In this document: piece after piece, positions 36,472 through 46,446 of the stretch | Layout: every line of letters starts with the position of its first letter | How positions within the stretch are numbered: the first letter of the stretch is position 1 | Source: Paraburkholderia graminis C4D1M | Lineage (GTDB): Bacteria; Pseudomonadota; Gammaproteobacteria; Burkholderiales; Burkholderiaceae | Reading direction: 5' to 3' | Assembly (NCBI RefSeq): GCF_000172415.1 | Contig: NZ_ABLD01000003.1 | Coordinates: 434,001-498,000 of the forward strand | Length of the DNA stretch: 64,000 bases | Position numbers and translations under genes: made by a program | The notes under the pieces: generated by a model | Told to the model about the DNA's origin: nothing | What the model saw: only the letters and a program-made list of their open reading frames with translations | The model's database searches: none

Positions 36472-36942
36472 ATGACGAAACGCCTTACTCCGTTAGCGCC
36501 TGTCCCGCTCGACGAAACCGATCGCGCGCTGCTCGCCGCGCTCGCCGAAGATGCGCGCCGCCCGGTCAGCGAACTCGCGCGGCTCGTCGGACTTTCCGCG
36601 CCGAGTACGGCCGAGCGCATCCGCAGACTCGAGGCGCAAGGCGTGATCGAGCGCTTCACGGTGCAACTCGATCCGCGCGCGCTCGGCTTCACGCTGCAAG
36701 CCATCGTGCGTGTCAAGCCGCTGCCAGGGCAGTTGCATCTGGTGGAAGAAGTGATCCGGCGAATTCCGGAGTTCGTCGAATGCGACAAGGTGACGGGCGA
36801 CGATTGCTTCATCTGCCGTCTTTATCTGCGGACGATCGATCAGCTTGACGAGATTCTGTCGAAGGTCACCGAGCGCGCGGAGACGAGCACGGCAATCGTC
36901 AAGTCGACGCCGTTGGCGCGACGGCTGCCGCCGCTTGCGTAA
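36472..36942 (+). CDS. Lrp/AsnC-family transcriptional regulator
   Basis: A 156-residue regulator: winged helix (LDETDRALLAALAEDARRPVSELA, LSAPSTAERIRRLEAQGVI, then the wing with VQLDPRALGFTLQAIVRVK) and a C-terminal RAM ligand-binding domain (PEFVECDKVTGDDCFICRLYL). It is divergent from the EamA exporter, so it probably responds to an amino acid and controls that exporter. The convergent dehalogenase-like gene ends 29 bases past its stop. Confidence 0.9.
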   Translation: MTKRLTPLAPVPLDETDRALLAALAEDARRPVSELARLVGLSAPSTAERIRRLEAQGVIERFTVQLDPRALGFTLQAIVRVKPLPGQLHLVEEVIRRIPEFVECDKVTGDDCFICRLYLRTIDQLDEILSKVTERAETSTAIVKSTPLARRLPPLA

Positions 36943-36944
36943 AG

Positions 36945-36970
36945 GCGCGAAGAACGAACCGCCTTCGCGC
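36945..36970. terminator. Hairpin between convergent genes
   Basis: An 8-bp perfect stem (GCGCGAAG at 36945-36952 with CTTCGCGC at 36963-36970) with a 10-base loop. No U-tract on either side. It could still slow convergent transcription. Confidence 0.3.
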
Positions 36971-36971
36971 T

Positions 36972-37862
36972 CTACCGCTCTATCGCTTCAAAGAAGGACA
37001 GCATTTCGGCGAGCAATTCGTCCGGCGCCTCTTCCGGCAAATAGTGGCCGCACCGCAGCGAACGCCCGCTCACGTCGCGCGCGACATGACGCCATTCGGC
37101 GAGCGCGTCGAAGCACTTTTCGATGACGCCGTTCTCGCCCCACAGCACACGCAATGGGCAAGCAATCTTATGTCCGCGTTCGATGTCGGCGCGGTCGTGT
37201 TCGAGATCGATGCTCGCCGACGCGCGGTAGTCCTCGCACATCGCGTGCACCGCGCCTGGTTGCGCGAGCGCCGCGCGATACGCGTCGAGCGAGGCCGGTT
37301 CGAACGGTGCGAGACCAGCATGACGGCTGCCCATCACCGCATCGACATACGCGGCGGGATTGGCGCCGATCAGCGTCTCCGGCAGCGGCTCGGGCTGGAT
37401 CAGGAAGAACCAGTGGAAGTAATGCGTGGCGAACGTGCGGTCGGTGGCTTCGTACATCGCGAGCGTCGGCGCGATGTCGAGCAGCATCAGACGCTCGACG
37501 GCATCCGCATGATCGAGCGCCATGCGATGCGCGACGCGCGCGCCGCGATCGTGCGCACAAACCAGAAAGCGCTCGAAGCCGAAGTGGCGCATCACGGCGA
37601 CCTGCTCGGCGGCCATCGCGCGTTTGGAATACGGCGTGTGCGCCGCGTCGCTCGCCGGCTTGCCCGATGCGCCGTAGCCGCGCAGATCGGTTGCGATGAC
37701 CGTGAAGTGCTGAGCCAGTCGCTCGGCGCAGCGCGCCCAGATCAGATGCGATTGCGGATGGCCGTGCAGCAGCAGAAGCGGCGGCCCCGCTCCGCCCTTC
37801 ACTCCAAAGATATCCGCATCGCCCGCGGCGACGCGAAAGGGCGTGAAATTCTCGAAGGCCAT
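36972..37862 (-). CDS. Alpha/beta hydrolase, fluoroacetate-dehalogenase-like
   Basis: A 296-residue alpha/beta hydrolase. The start at 37862 gives MAFENFTPFRV; upstream extension is rejected. Haloacetate-dehalogenase traits can be matched: nucleophile Asp105 in AHDRGARV with Arg106 and Arg109, which bind the carboxylate; HW at 150-151 in YFHWFFL, where fluoroacetate dehalogenases have His-Trp in the halide pocket; Asp129 in LLDIAP and a catalytic His near 271 in RCGHYLPEEAP. Established from the family, those residues break the C-F bond of fluoroacetate. Other haloalkanoates or epoxides remain possible. Not in an operon. Confidence 0.83.
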   Translation of the reverse strand: MAFENFTPFRVAAGDADIFGVKGGAGPPLLLLHGHPQSHLIWARCAERLAQHFTVIATDLRGYGASGKPASDAAHTPYSKRAMAAEQVAVMRHFGFERFLVCAHDRGARVAHRMALDHADAVERLMLLDIAPTLAMYEATDRTFATHYFHWFFLIQPEPLPETLIGANPAAYVDAVMGSRHAGLAPFEPASLDAYRAALAQPGAVHAMCEDYRASASIDLEHDRADIERGHKIACPLRVLWGENGVIEKCFDALAEWRHVARDVSGRSLRCGHYLPEEAPDELLAEMLSFFEAIER

Positions 37863-37966
37863 GGCCGTGTCTCTTGTCGTTTGGAGTGCGTGCATTGTAA
37901 AAGCCCAATGTGTCCGCACGCGGTGGGATAGCCCACGCAAGCATAGAACCTGAACACTCCTTCCAA

Positions 37967-38034
37967 CCGTTCTAAACGATGCGGCGAACGCGGCGCGAGC
38001 GCTTCGCCTATAATCGAACGACCGTTCTTAAACG
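37967..38034 (+). promoter_or_regulatory. Promoter with two CCGTTCT-AAACG boxes before the nitronate-monooxygenase gene
   Basis: CCGTTCTAAACG (37967-37978) and CCGTTCTTAAACG (38022-38034) repeat almost exactly, 55 bases apart. A perfect TATAAT (38009-38014) precedes the second box. The palindrome GAACG-AC-CGTTC (38016-38027) sits immediately after it, where a repressor would block the promoter. The layout suggests a TetR-type repressor, which is not encoded nearby. Confidence 0.5.
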
Positions 38035-38149
38035 TTCCAGCATCTATGCATGCTGTCGGCTGCAACGCGGCGCGCGCCGCATGCCGCTAAACTCATCAAA
38101 TAGCCGGGCGCCTCGCGCACACCGGCTCGTCAATCAGGAGACTCGCACT

Positions 38150-39109
38150 ATGGCATTGCCCGCCGTTCTGCAAAATCTGGCGTTGCCTGTCGTCGCCTCG
38201 CCGATGTTCATCGTCAGCTATCCCGAGCTCGTGCTGGCGCAGTGCAAGGCCGGCATCGTCGGTTCGTTTCCGGCGCTGAATGCGCGCCCTGCCGAGTTGC
38301 TCGACGAATGGCTCACGCAGATTCAGGCGCAGTTAGCCGAACATAGAGCTGCAAATCCCGACGCGCGCATCGGGCCGATTGCCGTCAACCAGATCGTTCA
38401 TCAATCGAATACGCGGCTCGAGCACGACGTGCGCGTATGCGTCGAACACAAGGTGCCGATCTTCATCACGAGCCTGCGCGCGCCGGCGCGAGAAATTGTC
38501 GACGCCGTGCACAGCTATGGCGGCATCGTGCTGCATGACGTAATCAATCTGCGTCACGCGCAGAAGGCGCTCGAAGCGGGCGTCGACGGTTTGATCCTGG
38601 TGGCGTCGGGCGCGGGCGGTCATGCGGGCACCACGTCGCCGTTTGCGCTGGTCGGCGAAGTGCGGCGCATTTTCGACGGCCCGATCGTGCTGTCCGGCGC
38701 GATAGCGAACGGCGGCTCGATCCTCGCCGCGCAAGCGATGGGCGCAGACCTCGCGTACATGGGCACGCGCTTCATCGCGACCAAAGAGGCGCACGCGGTG
38801 GAGAGCTACAAGCAGGCTATCGTGAGCTCGTCGGCGTCGGACATCATCTATACGAACCTGTTCACGGGCGTGCATGGCAATTACATTCGCGAGAGCATCG
38901 TCAACGCCGGGCTCGATCCGGATGCGCTGCCGGAATCGGACAAGACCAAGATGAACTTTGCCAACGAAAAGGCCAAGGCGTGGAAAGACATCTGGGGCGC
39001 GGGCCAGGGCGTCGGCCTGATGGACGACGTGCCGAGCGTGAGCGAACTGGTCGCGCGTTTGTCGAAGGAATACGACGACGCGAAGGCGCGCCTCGGCATC
39101 GCGCGCTGA
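38150..39109 (+). CDS. FMN flavoprotein, nitronate monooxygenase-like (YrpB)
   Basis: A 319-residue TIM-barrel flavoprotein of the nitronate monooxygenase family (2-nitropropane dioxygenase fold). Markers are VASPMFIVSYPELVLAQCKAG, QIVHQSNTR, a phosphate-binding LVASGAGGHAGTTSPFALVGE, VLSGAIANGGSILAAQAMGAD and GTRFIATKEAHA. A good ribosome site (AGGAG) lies upstream. It oxidises nitronates or uses an unknown reductase activity; many relatives have no proven substrate. Convergent with icmF, whose stop is 17 bases away. Confidence 0.88.
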   Translation: MALPAVLQNLALPVVASPMFIVSYPELVLAQCKAGIVGSFPALNARPAELLDEWLTQIQAQLAEHRAANPDARIGPIAVNQIVHQSNTRLEHDVRVCVEHKVPIFITSLRAPAREIVDAVHSYGGIVLHDVINLRHAQKALEAGVDGLILVASGAGGHAGTTSPFALVGEVRRIFDGPIVLSGAIANGGSILAAQAMGADLAYMGTRFIATKEAHAVESYKQAIVSSSASDIIYTNLFTGVHGNYIRESIVNAGLDPDALPESDKTKMNFANEKAKAWKDIWGAGQGVGLMDDVPSVSELVARLSKEYDDAKARLGIAR

Positions 39110-39126
39110 CGCCAGGCTTCGCCCGC

Positions 39127-42100
39127 CTACATGTTCCGCCGATACTGCCCGCCTACCTCGAACAGCGCGTGCGTGATCTGGCCGAGCGAGCACACGCGGA
39201 CCACGTCCATCAGCACCGCAAAGACGTTTTCATCGTCGATCACCGCGCGCTTCAGACGCTCCAGCGCGGCAGGCGCGGCCTCGCGATGCCGCGCCTGAAA
39301 ATCGCGCAGGCGTTTTAGCTGGCTTTGCTTTTCTTCGTCGGTGGAACGGGCGAGCGCGATGGGCTGCGGCGCCTCATGCGGATGCGCGCTCACGAATGTA
39401 TTCACACCCACGATCGGATACGAGCCGTCATGCTTGCGATGCTCGTACAGCATCGACTCGTCCTGAATGCGTCCGCGCTGATAACCGGTCTCCATTGCGC
39501 CGAGCACGCCGCCGCGCTCGGTGAGCCGGTCGAACTCGGCGAGCACCGCTTCTTCGACGAGATCGGTCAATTCGTCGATCACAAAACTGCCCTGATTCGG
39601 GTTCTGATTCTTCGCGAGTCCCCATTCGCGATTGATGATCAACTGAATCGCCACCGCGCGACGCACCGACTCTTCGGTGGGCGTGGTGATGGCCTCGTCG
39701 AAGGCATTGGTGTGCAGCGAGTTGCAGTTGTCGTAGATCGCGATCAGCGCTTGCAGCGTGGTACGAATGTCGTTGAAGTCGATCTCCTGCGCATGCAGGC
39801 TGCGCCCCGACGTCTGCACGTGATACTTGAGCTTCTGGCTGCGCTCGTTCGCGCCGTAGCGTTCGCGCATCGCGATTGCCCAGATGCGTCGCGCGACGCG
39901 GCCGAGCACCGTGTATTCCGGGTCCATGCCGTTCGAAAAGAAGAACGACAGGTTCGGCGCGAAGTCGTCTATCGACATGCCTCGTGCGAGGTACGCCTCG
40001 ACATAGGTGAAGCCGTTGGCGAGCGTATAGGCGAGTTGCGAGATCGGATTCGCGCCGGCCTCGGCAATGTGATAGCCGGAGATCGACACCGAATAGAAAT
40101 TGCGCACGCCGTGCTCGACAAAGTACGCCTGAATATCGCCCATCACTTTCAGGCTGAATTCCGTCGAAAAGATGCAGGTGTTCTGGCCTTGGTCTTCTTT
40201 GAGGATGTCGGCCTGCACGGTGCCGCGCACGTTTTCCAATGCGATGCAGCGCGTCGCGGCGAGTTCGTCGTCGGTGAGTGCGCGGCCTAGTTCGTGTTGC
40301 TTGCGTGTGATCTGCTGATCGATCGCGACGTTGAAAAACATCGCGAGGATGGTCGGCGCGGGGCCGTTGATCGTCATCGACACCGACGTTTCCGGCGCGC
40401 ACAGATCGAAGCCGTCGTAGAGCACATGCATGTCGTCGAGCGTCGCCACCGACACGCCCGAATTGCCCACCTTGCCGTAGATGTCCGGCCGTTCGTGCGG
40501 CTCTTCGCCGTACAGCGTGACGGAATCGAAAGCAGTGGAAAGACGCTTGGCCGGCATGCCCTCGGACAGCAGCTTGAAACGCCGGTTGGTGCGCGACGGG
40601 TCGCCTTCGCCCGCGAACATACGCGTCGGGTCTTCGTTTTCGCGGCGGAACGGGAATACGCCTGCGGCGAACGGGAAGTAGCCGGGCAGGTTCTCGAGCA
40701 TGAGCCAGCGCAAAATCTCGCCGTGATCGACGAACTTCGGCAGCGCAACTTTGCGGATCGGTGTGCCGGACAAGGTGGTGACCGTGAGCGCCGTGCGGAT
40801 CTCGCGGTCGCGAATGCGGATGACGTGTTCGTCGCCGGAATACGCGGCGACGGTTTGCGGCCAGGCGTCGAGTAGTTTGCGTTCGTGTTCGCCTAATGCG
40901 GCTGTGCGTTGCTCGATTATTGTGTCGAGTTGGGCTGTGGGTGCGTTGGCGCTTGCGTCGCTGGCGTTTGCGTCGTTGTCATTCGTGTCGGCTTCGCCGA
41001 GCATTCGGCGCGCTTCGATGAGTTGCCAGCGTTCACGCGCGATGCGCGCCTGCGCATCGGCGCGCTCGCGATAAACGTGAACGGTCTGCGCGATTTCCGC
41101 GAGATAGCGCACGCGCGCCGGCGGGACGATTGCATGACGGCCGCTCGAAAACCGCAGGTCGGCTCGCGCGGCAAGACGTCCGCCGCCGTCCGCGCGCAGG
41201 CCATGCTTGTGCAACGCGTTCGCGAGATGCACGTAGAGCGCGGTCACGCCGTCGTCGTTGAAACGCGAAGCGATGGTGCCGAACACCGGCATCGCGTCGG
41301 GCGGCTTCGCGAACTCGCCGCGATTGCGCTGCACCTGCTTCGCGACATCGCGAAGCGCATCGGCAGCACCCTTGCGGTCGAACTTGTTGATCGCGACGAA
41401 GTCGGCGAAATCGAGCATGTCGATTTTTTCGAGCTGGCTCGCCGCGCCGAACTCAGGCGTCATCACGTACAGCGATTCGTCGACGAACGGCACGATGGCG
41501 GCGTCGCCCTGACCGATACCCGACGTCTCGACGACGATCAGGTCGAAGCCCGCCGCCTTGCAGAGCATCAGTGCGTCGGGCAGCGCGTTCGAGATTTCGC
41601 TCGACGCCTCGCGCGTCGCCATCGAGCGCATGTAGACACGCGCACCGCCGCGCGCGCCGCCGTCCCAATCGCCGATCGCGTTCATGCGGATGCGGTCGCC
41701 CAGCAGCGCGCCGCCCGACTTGCGGCGCGACGGGTCGATGGCGAGCACGGCAATGGTGAGCGCGTCGCCGTAATCGAGGCGGAAGCGGCGGATCAGTTCA
41801 TCCGTCAGCGACGATTTGCCCGCGCCGCCCGTGCCGGTGATGCCCAGCACGGGAATCTGCGCGGCTTGCGCCAGGGTCGCGATTTTGCTGCGCTCGGCGG
41901 CGGTGACGGCGCCGGTTTCGAATGCGCTGATGAGTTGGGCGAGGTGGCGGAACGCGATGGTGGTGGGCTGTTCGGTGCGTCCAGCCGTCAAACCGTCGAT
42001 CCATTCGCCAACTGCGCCAACCGCGCCGCCCCGCGCCGCGGCGCTCTCGCGCGCAAGCGCTGCGCACCGCCCAATCATGTCGTCGATCATGCCTTGCAGG

Positions 42101-42516
42101 CCAAGCCGCTGGCCGTCGTGCGGCGAATAGATTTTTTCGACGCCGTATCGTTCCAGCGCGACGATTTCCTCGGGGACGATCACGCCGCCTCCGCCGCCGA
42201 ACACCTTGATGCGCTCGCCGCCGCGCGCGCGCAGCAGATCGACGAGATAGCGGAAGTATTCGTTGTGGCCGCCCTGGTAGCTCGACACCGCGACGCCGTC
42301 GGCGTCTTCCTGAAGCGCGGCGGTCGCGACTTCATCGACGGAACGGTTGTGGCCCAGGTGGATGACCTCCACGCCGCTTGCTTGCAGAATGCGCCGCATG
42401 ATGTTGATCGACGCGTCGTGGCCGTCGAACAAGGCTGCGGCAGTGACGAAACGCAAGCGCCGGCCGGCGGGCAGCTCGTGGCTGGCGGCGCGCTGCGGCG
42501 AGGACAGATCGGTCAT
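39127..42516 (-). CDS. icmF: Fused isobutyryl-CoA mutase IcmF
   Basis: A 1129-residue adenosylcobalamin enzyme that combines all parts of isobutyryl-CoA mutase and its G-protein chaperone. The start at 42516 follows GGGGGAGAC. Order: B12-binding domain with the axial DGH motif (His33 in [13 protein letters not shown]), then a MeaB-type GTPase with P-loop GTGGAGKSS (about 224-232), a low-complexity linker (about 504-538), then the mutase barrel (about 555-1129). It interconverts isobutyryl- and butyryl-CoA in valine and fatty-acid metabolism. The linker region uses T-rich codons and Asn/Ala/Ser repeats. A LysR gene lies 66 bases upstream on the same strand. Confidence 0.95.
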   Translation of the reverse strand: MTDLSSPQRAASHELPAGRRLRFVTAAALFDGHDASINIMRRILQASGVEVIHLGHNRSVDEVATAALQEDADGVAVSSYQGGHNEYFRYLVDLLRARGGERIKVFGGGGGVIVPEEIVALERYGVEKIYSPHDGQRLGLQGMIDDMIGRCAALARESAAARGGAVGAVGEWIDGLTAGRTEQPTTIAFRHLAQLISAFETGAVTAAERSKIATLAQAAQIPVLGITGTGGAGKSSLTDELIRRFRLDYGDALTIAVLAIDPSRRKSGGALLGDRIRMNAIGDWDGGARGGARVYMRSMATREASSEISNALPDALMLCKAAGFDLIVVETSGIGQGDAAIVPFVDESLYVMTPEFGAASQLEKIDMLDFADFVAINKFDRKGAADALRDVAKQVQRNRGEFAKPPDAMPVFGTIASRFNDDGVTALYVHLANALHKHGLRADGGGRLAARADLRFSSGRHAIVPPARVRYLAEIAQTVHVYRERADAQARIARERWQLIEARRMLGEADTNDNDANASDASANAPTAQLDTIIEQRTAALGEHERKLLDAWPQTVAAYSGDEHVIRIRDREIRTALTVTTLSGTPIRKVALPKFVDHGEILRWLMLENLPGYFPFAAGVFPFRRENEDPTRMFAGEGDPSRTNRRFKLLSEGMPAKRLSTAFDSVTLYGEEPHERPDIYGKVGNSGVSVATLDDMHVLYDGFDLCAPETSVSMTINGPAPTILAMFFNVAIDQQITRKQHELGRALTDDELAATRCIALENVRGTVQADILKEDQGQNTCIFSTEFSLKVMGDIQAYFVEHGVRNFYSVSISGYHIAEAGANPISQLAYTLANGFTYVEAYLARGMSIDDFAPNLSFFFSNGMDPEYTVLGRVARRIWAIAMRERYGANERSQKLKYHVQTSGRSLHAQEIDFNDIRTTLQALIAIYDNCNSLHTNAFDEAITTPTEESVRRAVAIQLIINREWGLAKNQNPNQGSFVIDELTDLVEEAVLAEFDRLTERGGVLGAMETGYQRGRIQDESMLYEHRKHDGSYPIVGVNTFVSAHPHEAPQPIALARSTDEEKQSQLKRLRDFQARHREAAPAALERLKRAVIDDENVFAVLMDVVRVCSLGQITHALFEVGGQYRRNM

Positions 42517-42582
42517 GTCTCCCCCAATCGTTACGCTGTTTGCGTGTGCGGGTGCTGGCAACCAGTATAGCGAAAGGGGGCG

Positions 42583-43518
42583 CTACCTCACCGCCATCGC
42601 CTTGATCTGCTCAAGCGACGGCCACAGCGATTCGTTCGCGAAGCGGTCAGCCAGAAAATCCACGAACGACCGGACTTTCGCCGACAAATGGCGGCGGCTT
42701 GCGTAGACGACATGGATCGGCAGCTCGCGCGGCGGCACTTCATCGACGAGCAGCGGCACGAGACGCCCTTCCGCGAGATCGGCGCCGATCACCTCGGTGC
42801 CGAGCAGCGCGATGCCCGCACCATGCAGCACCATCACGCGTTGCGCCTCGAGATGGTTGACGATCAGATTGCCGGACAAGCGCACGCGCGCCGCCTCGCC
42901 CGTGGTTTGCATGACATCGAGCGCCGACACGCCCGCGTACTGCAGATAGTTGTGGCGCGCGAGATCGGCGGCTGTTTTGGGCGTGCCGCGCCGGCGCAAG
43001 TAATCGGGCGACGCGCACAGCAGCAGATGCGCCATCGCGATCGGCCGGGCAATCAGCGACGACGACTTCATGCCGCTCGGCGAAGCGCGAATCGCAACGT
43101 CGAAGCCCTCGTCGATCAGCTCGACCACGCGGTCGGACAACGTGATGTCGACGGTGACCTGCGGATACTGCGCGGCGTAGTCGGCGACGGCGGCCATCAC
43201 GTGGCTGAGCCCGAACGCCGACAACGACGACACGCGCAAGCGCCCTTGCGGCACCACGCTCGCCGCGCCGACCACCTGCTCGGCTTCCTCTAGTTCGGTG
43301 AGCACCTGACTCAGACGCTCGTAGTATTCGCGGCCCGCCTCGGTCGGCGCGACGCGGCGCGTCGTGCGATTGAGCAAGCGCGCGCCGAGCTGCTGTTCGA
43401 GATGCATCACATGCTTGCTCGCCATCGCCGCCGACATTTCCATCCGCTCAGCCGCGCCGACGAAGCTGCCCACCTCGACCACTTGCCGGAACACTTTCAT
43501 GCTGACGAGGGTGTCCAT
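42583..43518 (-). CDS. LysR-family transcriptional regulator
   Basis: A 311-residue LysR regulator. The N-terminal winged helix (VFRQVVEVGSFVGAAERMEM, SKHVMHLEQQLGARLLNRTTRRV) is followed by the substrate-binding lobe (LRVSSLSAFGLSHVMAAVADY, DVAIRASPSG, VNHLEAQRVMVLHGAGIALL). The inducer is unknown. It points toward icmF, 66 bases away, which makes joint transcription possible, but LysR regulators more often act divergently. The strong terminator at 43622 separates it from the porin. Confidence 0.9.
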   Translation of the reverse strand: MDTLVSMKVFRQVVEVGSFVGAAERMEMSAAMASKHVMHLEQQLGARLLNRTTRRVAPTEAGREYYERLSQVLTELEEAEQVVGAASVVPQGRLRVSSLSAFGLSHVMAAVADYAAQYPQVTVDITLSDRVVELIDEGFDVAIRASPSGMKSSSLIARPIAMAHLLLCASPDYLRRRGTPKTAADLARHNYLQYAGVSALDVMQTTGEAARVRLSGNLIVNHLEAQRVMVLHGAGIALLGTEVIGADLAEGRLVPLLVDEVPPRELPIHVVYASRRHLSAKVRSFVDFLADRFANESLWPSLEQIKAMAVR

Positions 43519-43621
43519 CGAATCGCTCGCTCAAGGAATTAATCGGCGTCATTTTGCATGGTTTATCAAGAGCCGGTGGGGAAAGGCGGCGGGCGAGCAA
43601 TGCGGGATGGCTAAAACGACG

Positions 43622-43652
43622 AAAGCCCGCGTTCGGTGAGAACGCGGGCTTT
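43622..43652. terminator. Bidirectional terminator between porin and LysR gene
   Basis: A 13-bp perfect stem (AAAGCCCGCGTTC with GAACGCGGGCTTT) around a 5-base loop. A T-rich tract follows on the minus strand, which fits the end of the porin message. Confidence 0.85.
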
Positions 43653-43774
43653 GTGGTTACTGCGAGCCTGGCTGCGGCTTCGACTGCGACTTCGACTGCA
43701 ACGTTAACTGCGCCGAATATCGCTTGGCGCGCAGCGACACAAGCGAGCCGCCGCGCCCCGCATCTCAGCCGCGC

Positions 43775-44860
43775 CTAGAACTTCGCGCGCAAGCCGACGC
43801 CGTACGTGTTGCCGCTCGACTGATTGCTGATGTGGTCGTACAGATAAGCCGCATAAACATCGGTGCGCTTGGACAGCGGATAGTCGTAGCCGACCGCGGC
43901 CGTCTGACGGGTCTGGTCGAAGCCGCCGCCATCGCGCGAGTACGCGTACGACGCCATCACCGTGCCCGGCCCGAACGGCACCGACACGCCCCCTTGCGCC
44001 GTGTTCACATGCCAGCTCGTCAGCGTCTGGTCGTTATGCGTGTACATGTACTGACCGAACAGCTTCACGTACTTCAGGTCGTACGACAGGCCGAGTTGCG
44101 CGACGCTTTGCGCCTTCAGGCCTGGCACGCCCGACGAATCGAAGCTGCCCAGATCGCCCGGCGTGTTGTTGAAGTTCACGTACTGGTAGACGGCGGTCGC
44201 GGCGAACGGGCCGTGGAAATACAGCACCTGGCCGCTCCACTTCTTCGCGCCGTTCTGCGTCGTGTTGCCGAGCGCGTACATCGCGCTTGCCGACAGTCCG
44301 TTGAAATTCGGCGATTGGTACTGCACCGCATTATTCCAGCCGGAGTCGCCGGTCACGCCCTGGTCCGTCGAGTACGTCGGGAACGTGCCGAGCCCGAGAT
44401 AGACGTGGTAGACCATCGGCGAGAAAACGTACGAGTCGATGAACGGGTTGAAGAGGATCGTCGACACGAACAGATGGGTGGTCAGACGGCCGGCCGTGAC
44501 CGTGCCGTACGGCGATTCGATACCGACGTAGGCGTTGCGCGAGAACGTGCTGTCGCCGGTGAAGCGGCCGTACTGGCCGTTTTGCGCGCGGAAAAATCCT
44601 TCGAGTGTGAAGATCGCCTTGTAGCCGTTGCCCAGGTCCTCAGCCCCCTTGAAACCCCAGTACGACGTCGACATGCCGCCGCCGGACACGCCCACTGCGG
44701 TCTTGCCGCCGGGGAATTTCTGTGCGCCGACCCATTCGTCGACCTGGCCATAAAGCTGCACGCTCGATTGCGCGAAAGCAGACGATGCGCCGGCCAGCAA
44801 AGCAGCACATGCGGTCGCCTTGAGGGTGGTCTTCAGCGCACGGCTGATGTTTGTTTTCAT
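43775..44860 (-). CDS. Gram-negative porin
   Basis: A 361-residue outer-membrane trimeric porin of the Burkholderia type. The start at 44860 (ribosome site GGAG) gives a signal peptide MKTNISRALKTTLK...SAFA, cleaved before QSSVQLYGQVDEWVGAQK. Beta-strand alternation follows throughout (STSYWGFKGAEDLGNGYKAIFTLEGFF; RNAYVGIESPYGTVTAGR is the porin signature). The terminus GVGLRAKF ends with the aromatic residue needed for BAM insertion. It passively admits small hydrophilic solutes. It stands alone, with a long leader upstream and a terminator after it. Confidence 0.93.
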   Translation of the reverse strand: MKTNISRALKTTLKATACAALLAGASSAFAQSSVQLYGQVDEWVGAQKFPGGKTAVGVSGGGMSTSYWGFKGAEDLGNGYKAIFTLEGFFRAQNGQYGRFTGDSTFSRNAYVGIESPYGTVTAGRLTTHLFVSTILFNPFIDSYVFSPMVYHVYLGLGTFPTYSTDQGVTGDSGWNNAVQYQSPNFNGLSASAMYALGNTTQNGAKKWSGQVLYFHGPFAATAVYQYVNFNNTPGDLGSFDSSGVPGLKAQSVAQLGLSYDLKYVKLFGQYMYTHNDQTLTSWHVNTAQGGVSVPFGPGTVMASYAYSRDGGGFDQTRQTAAVGYDYPLSKRTDVYAAYLYDHISNQSSGNTYGVGLRAKF

Positions 44861-45447
44861 GGATTCTCCAGTCTTTGTCAAAAAGGGTGTGGCTGTGCGA
44901 AAGGGCAAGCTCGCGCGAACCATTGTTGTTGTCCGTCCGATCATCGAGCCAATCTGGGCGGGACCATCTTTGCGGACCATTTTTATAAACAAAAACATGG
45001 CTCGTTATTGCCGGTATATCGGTCTGATTAGGTTCGTCGTTTATCGGCCTGTTAAAGACCGTTGTGCAAGCCGTTTCGCGGTGCCGCGACAGACGCAATG
45101 AATCGCGCCAGGCAGCGCTCGCGGCACGCCAGCCGGTTAATAACGCTTCACATGACATCCCGATGACGCAGCGCCGCATAACCGCCCCGATTTGACGACG
45201 GGAGACGGTCTGCTGCCGAGTGTTTTCAAAAAAGTGTGGCGTCGAAACGTCAACTAGAGCGGAGGCGTTTCAATGCTTGTGAGAAGAGAATTGAGATGTA
45301 ATGCGGATGCGAAGCGGATTGAAAGGCGGAGTTGCTTGTGAAATGCGCGGGATACGTCGTGGAGCAACGGACGTTGTATGCGCATGCGACGTGCGCGTGA
45401 AAACGCCTCGGGCCAAACCGGCTGCAAGCGGCCAACGTCAGCGCAAG
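44861..45447. other. Long porin leader/promoter region
   Basis: 587 bases. The part near 44978-45000 is AT-rich (TTTTTATAAACAAAAACATGG) and may contain the porin promoter on the minus strand. The remainder holds frames that are antisense of, or leave no support from, any recognised family. No RNA gene seen. Confidence 0.4.
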
Positions 45448-45987
45448 TTAGTTACGGTAGGGCGAAGCTTCGGGCGGGCGGCTGTCGTCGCCCTGGCGCT
45501 GGATCGAGCGGATGGAGCTGCGTTCTTCGTTATATCGCGCGACGTCGGCGCGGATCGAGCCCGAGCGAACCGGCGGGTTGGACTGCGGCCGCTGTCCGGG
45601 ACGCGATTCGGCGCTGACGGGCGTGATCACGCCGGGGTACGGTATGCCGCCGCGGCCTTCGCCGGGATAAGAGCCCGGTCCGGCGACACGGCGAATATTG
45701 GAGACAGGCGCGCCCGAGCGGTGGAAGGCGCCGCCCACGTCGCGGTTGACGTAATTGCCGTGACCGTAGCTGTCGACGGCGAAACCGGCAACGCCCGGCC
45801 CTTTGGCGTAGGCGAACGAGCACAGCGCGACAACAAGCGCGCCCCACAGCCAGTGCTTCGTTCTCGACAACCCGTCCACCCGTGACTCACTTGCCCGAAG
45901 ACTTGCCTGAAGCCCACCGTTCGAGCTGCGGCGGACTTGTTGAGGGACTGGCGCGGGCGCCGCGGAAAAGCTCGCGGCGCGGGGCAT
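45448..45987 (-). CDS. Small exported hypothetical protein
   Basis: The open frame has 179 codons from ATG 45987. A hydrophobic segment WLWGALVVALCSFAYA (about 46-61) looks like a signal peptide, so the real start is probably GTG 45879 or TTG 45870, giving about 140 or 143 residues; both have G-rich sequence upstream. The mature part is hydrophilic, Gly/Arg-rich and ends with SIRADVARYNEERSS...RPPEASPYRN, a pattern I have seen at the C-terminus of exported Burkholderia proteins of unknown function. The opposite-strand frame is discarded. Confidence in coding is moderate. Confidence 0.6.
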   Translation of the reverse strand: MPRAASFSAAPAPVPQQVRRSSNGGLQASLRASESRVDGLSRTKHWLWGALVVALCSFAYAKGPGVAGFAVDSYGHGNYVNRDVGGAFHRSGAPVSNIRRVAGPGSYPGEGRGGIPYPGVITPVSAESRPGQRPQSNPPVRSGSIRADVARYNEERSSIRSIQRQGDDSRPPEASPYRN

Positions 45988-46446
45988 TCCCGACGGCCTT
46001 TGAACGGTAATTTATGGTCGTCGGCAGTGGGTGTCGAGCCAAAAAGTGTTAGGCCTCGCCCGCTGTTGTAACACCTTGTTACTGCGACGTTTTTCTACGA
46101 CATAACCCTTGCGGAAACCGCCTTATGGCGGTTCCGGATCGGGCTCCTGGCATTCGCGGAACGCGTAGCGGAAACCGGGTGGCAAGGGTCTGTTTGCGCG
46201 CATGATGTCGGGACCGACAAAGCCAAAACCGTGCGCCTCGCGCATGCACAACCGCCTGCGAATTCACGGCCAACCGTGGACAGCACGCGGCCCCGAATGC
46301 GGATCACTCATCAATCGATTCGGCAAATGAATTTGCGTTTTCAATCGCTTTCGCAGGACAATACTGGTTTTCCCTGGCGCTGATCCGCGGCGCTTCGCGC
46401 ACGCGCCTTGCGTGCAGTCCCGCATTACCGATTTCGAGAATCCGAC
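45988..46446. promoter_or_regulatory. Intergenic region with a GTAAC-N5-GTTAC repeat
   Basis: 459 bases between divergent genes. GTAAC (46068-46072) and GTTAC (46078-46082) form an inverted repeat with a 5-base centre. A hairpin with AACCGCC/GGCGGTT arms around TTAT follows at 46116-46133. It could be an operator for either neighbour. No gene seen. Confidence 0.35.

Noticed and set aside
45301..45885. 194-residue plus-strand frame
   Set aside because: It overlaps the minus-strand exported protein, which has a signal peptide and a recognisable C-terminal pattern; the plus frame has neither.
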